From contig DCTV01000038.1 in assembly GCA_002329665.1 (NCBI GenBank), forward strand, positions 9,848 to 16,987: a stretch of DNA of 7,140 nt. The letters are read 5' to 3'. This DNA comes from Christensenella sp. UBA1431 (GTDB lineage Bacteria > Bacillota > Clostridia > Christensenellales > UBA1431). Shown here piece by piece: positions 6,694-7,140 of the stretch (position 1 is the first letter of the stretch; each line of letters starts with the position of its first letter). The translations under genes and the position numbers were made by a program. Under the pieces are notes generated by a model, which was not told the DNA's origin, ran no database searches, and saw only the letters and a list, made by a program, of their open reading frames with translations.

Positions 6694-6722
6694 ATTATAC
6701 ATCAGTTTCTCGTCGGAGCAAA
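6694..6722 (-). promoter_or_regulatory. Promoter of the kinase-lgt operon
   Basis: The minus strand has a perfect TATAAT (6694-6699) and, 17 bases upstream, a weak -35 box TTTGCT (6717-6722). The expected start near 6687 gives a leader of about 34 bases before the GTG, too short for a riboswitch. The -35 box lies inside the first copy of the 28-bp tandem repeat. Confidence 0.75.
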
Positions 6723-6764
6723 CTTCGCTTCTCTCACTCGTCGGAGCAAACTTCGCTTCTCTCA
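6709..6764. repeat. Two exact copies of a 28-bp tandem repeat
   Basis: Copies at 6709-6736 and 6737-6764 are identical; each begins CTCGTCGGAGCAAACTTC and ends CTCTCA, and identity stops at both outer edges. The copy nearer the kinase contributes the -35 box (TTTGCT on the minus strand), so the second copy places the same hexamer 28 bp further upstream. Confidence 0.95.
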
Positions 6765-6797
6765 GAATCCCCTTTGCGCTTCAAGCGTCGGGGATTC
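6765..6797. repeat. Inverted repeat, compound stem-loop
   Basis: GAATCCCC (6765-6772) is mirrored by GGGGATTC (6790-6797). The interior can form a second small stem CGCT/AGCG (6777-6780 and 6784-6787). It directly abuts the second copy of the tandem repeat. Confidence 0.7.
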
Positions 6798-6860
6798 CTC
6801 GCAACGCTTCGCTCCACCTCACGCGGCAAGCCGCGCGGGGGCCCCAGTTGCTCCTCCTCT

Positions 6861-6888
6861 TCCCCGCAAAGCTGCGGCTTTGCGGGGA
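6861..6888. repeat. Inverted repeat, 12-bp perfect stem
   Basis: TCCCCGCAAAGC (6861-6872) pairs perfectly with GCTTTGCGGGGA (6877-6888) around the tetraloop TGCG. There is no T-tract on either side. Confidence 0.85.
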
Positions 6889-6985
6889 GTTGTTCGGGTA
6901 AGACTTCGCAGGATGCTTCGGCAGGGCTTTATCGGGATTGCTCGAGCGGGTTCGCTACGCTTCAAGCATTTTTGTGTTTGCAGCA

Positions 6986-7011
6986 GGAAAGGCGCGTTGC
7001 CGCGCCTTTCC
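6986..7011. repeat. Inverted repeat, 11-bp perfect stem
   Basis: GGAAAGGCGCG (6986-6996) pairs perfectly with CGCGCCTTTCC (7001-7011) around the tetraloop TTGC. It is not followed by a T-tract on either strand. Confidence 0.85.
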
Positions 7012-7044
7012 CCAGACTGTCAAAAAAGCCTACTACCAGGGGGT

Positions 7045-7065
7045 GTGGGGGATGCAATCCCCCAC
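7045..7065. repeat. Inverted repeat, 9-bp perfect stem
   Basis: GTGGGGGAT (7045-7053) pairs with ATCCCCCAC (7057-7065) around the three-base loop GCA. There is no T-tract. Confidence 0.8.
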
Positions 7066-7072
7066 TTTCAAT

Positions 7073-7101
7073 CCAATCTGACGACATGTGCGTCAGATTG
7101 G
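7073..7101. repeat. Inverted repeat, 11-bp perfect stem
   Basis: CCAATCTGACG (7073-7083) pairs with CGTCAGATTGG (7091-7101) around the loop ACATGTG. It lies three bases from the terminator stem-loop at the right edge, so it may be an extra structure downstream of that terminator. Confidence 0.85.
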
Positions 7102-7104
7102 CGT

Positions 7105-7132
7105 AAAAAATGCCGTCTAAAAGCGGCATTTT
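7105..7132 (-). terminator. Intrinsic terminator of a minus-strand gene beyond the right edge
   Basis: On the minus strand AAAATGCCG (7124-7132) pairs with CGGCATTTT (7107-7115) around an 8-base loop, and the stem runs into six T's (7105-7110). The polarity indicates a minus-strand gene that ends just outside the window. On the plus strand only four T's follow. Confidence 0.8.
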
Positions 7133-7140
7133 AACCACAC

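Larger units (their letters stand above)
6700..7104. other. Hairpin-rich noncoding region, no gene seen
   Basis: About 400 bases without a credible gene on either strand. They hold a 28-bp tandem duplication followed by at least five inverted repeats: 6765-6797, 6822-6835 (5 bp), 6861-6888, 6986-7011 and 7045-7065, plus 7073-7101. The word CTTCGC or close variants recurs through 6723-6920, and CGCTTCAAGC occurs at both 6777-6786 and 6958-6967. None of the stems carries a T-tract, so they are not ordinary terminators. The region separates the end of an outside gene from the kinase promoter. Confidence 0.6.

Noticed and set aside
6986..7011. Intrinsic terminator at the 11-bp hairpin
   Set aside because: No run of T's follows the stem on either strand, and the same is true of the stems at 6861-6888, 7045-7065 and 7073-7101.
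6709..7104. CRISPR array
   Set aside because: There are only two adjacent 28-bp copies with no spacer between them, and the hairpins differ in sequence from one another.
5601..7106. A 501-codon open frame on the plus strand
   Set aside because: It is antisense to the kinase gene, rich in Arg, and runs on into the hairpin region. It has no ribosome binding site or recognisable domain. It is a by-product of GC-rich coding on the other strand, as are the plus-strand frames at 725-1312, 2228-2815 and 4116-4985.

Overview
The window looks like a chromosomal segment of a GC-rich Gram-positive anaerobe, most likely a member of the Bacillota (class Clostridia). The reasons are strong AGGAGG-type ribosome binding sites, a lipoprotein solute-binding protein instead of a periplasmic one, a tRNA gene with encoded CCA, intrinsic terminators, and a TGS/ThrRS-like/uridine-kinase fusion of the kind common in Clostridia. 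The genus cannot be fixed from the sequence. Almost everything is on the minus strand, so the map reads from right to left.

Right part (7140 to 4971): a minus-strand intrinsic terminator at 7105-7132 marks the end of a gene lying outside the window. It is followed by about 400 bases with no credible gene (6700-7104), packed with perfect hairpins and a 28-bp tandem duplication. A consensus-like promoter then drives a 550-residue nucleoside (uridine) kinase-like fusion protein that starts with GTG. Thirty bases downstream lies lgt, the enzyme that adds diacylglycerol to lipoproteins; the two probably form one operon.

Middle (4110 to 3160): tRNA-Ala(GGC) with its own near-perfect promoter and a bidirectional terminator. 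Converging on it from the plus strand is an AT-richer gene for a small lipoprotein that resembles the sulfite-oxidase/molybdopterin-oxidoreductase fold. Its reading frame has no stop of its own and runs through the terminator into the antisense of the tRNA. Upstream of it is a 285-base intergenic region with a GC-rich inverted repeat.

Left part (3158 to 1): a strong promoter drives a polar-amino-acid ABC importer in the order binding lipoprotein, permease, ATPase, with a large stem-loop between the first two genes. YjbQ (UPF0047) follows, and then the 5' end of a 6-phosphofructokinase gene cut by the window edge. The importer genes and yjbQ are tightly spaced and probably co-transcribed. The phosphofructokinase follows after 81 bases and a weak hairpin.

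Functional links are modest. Lgt would modify both lipoproteins encoded here. The rest is ordinary transport and central metabolism. I see no mobile element, CRISPR array or obvious defence system. The least explained parts are the hairpin-rich region, the read-through lipoprotein gene beside the tRNA, and the repurposed ThrRS-like module of the kinase.
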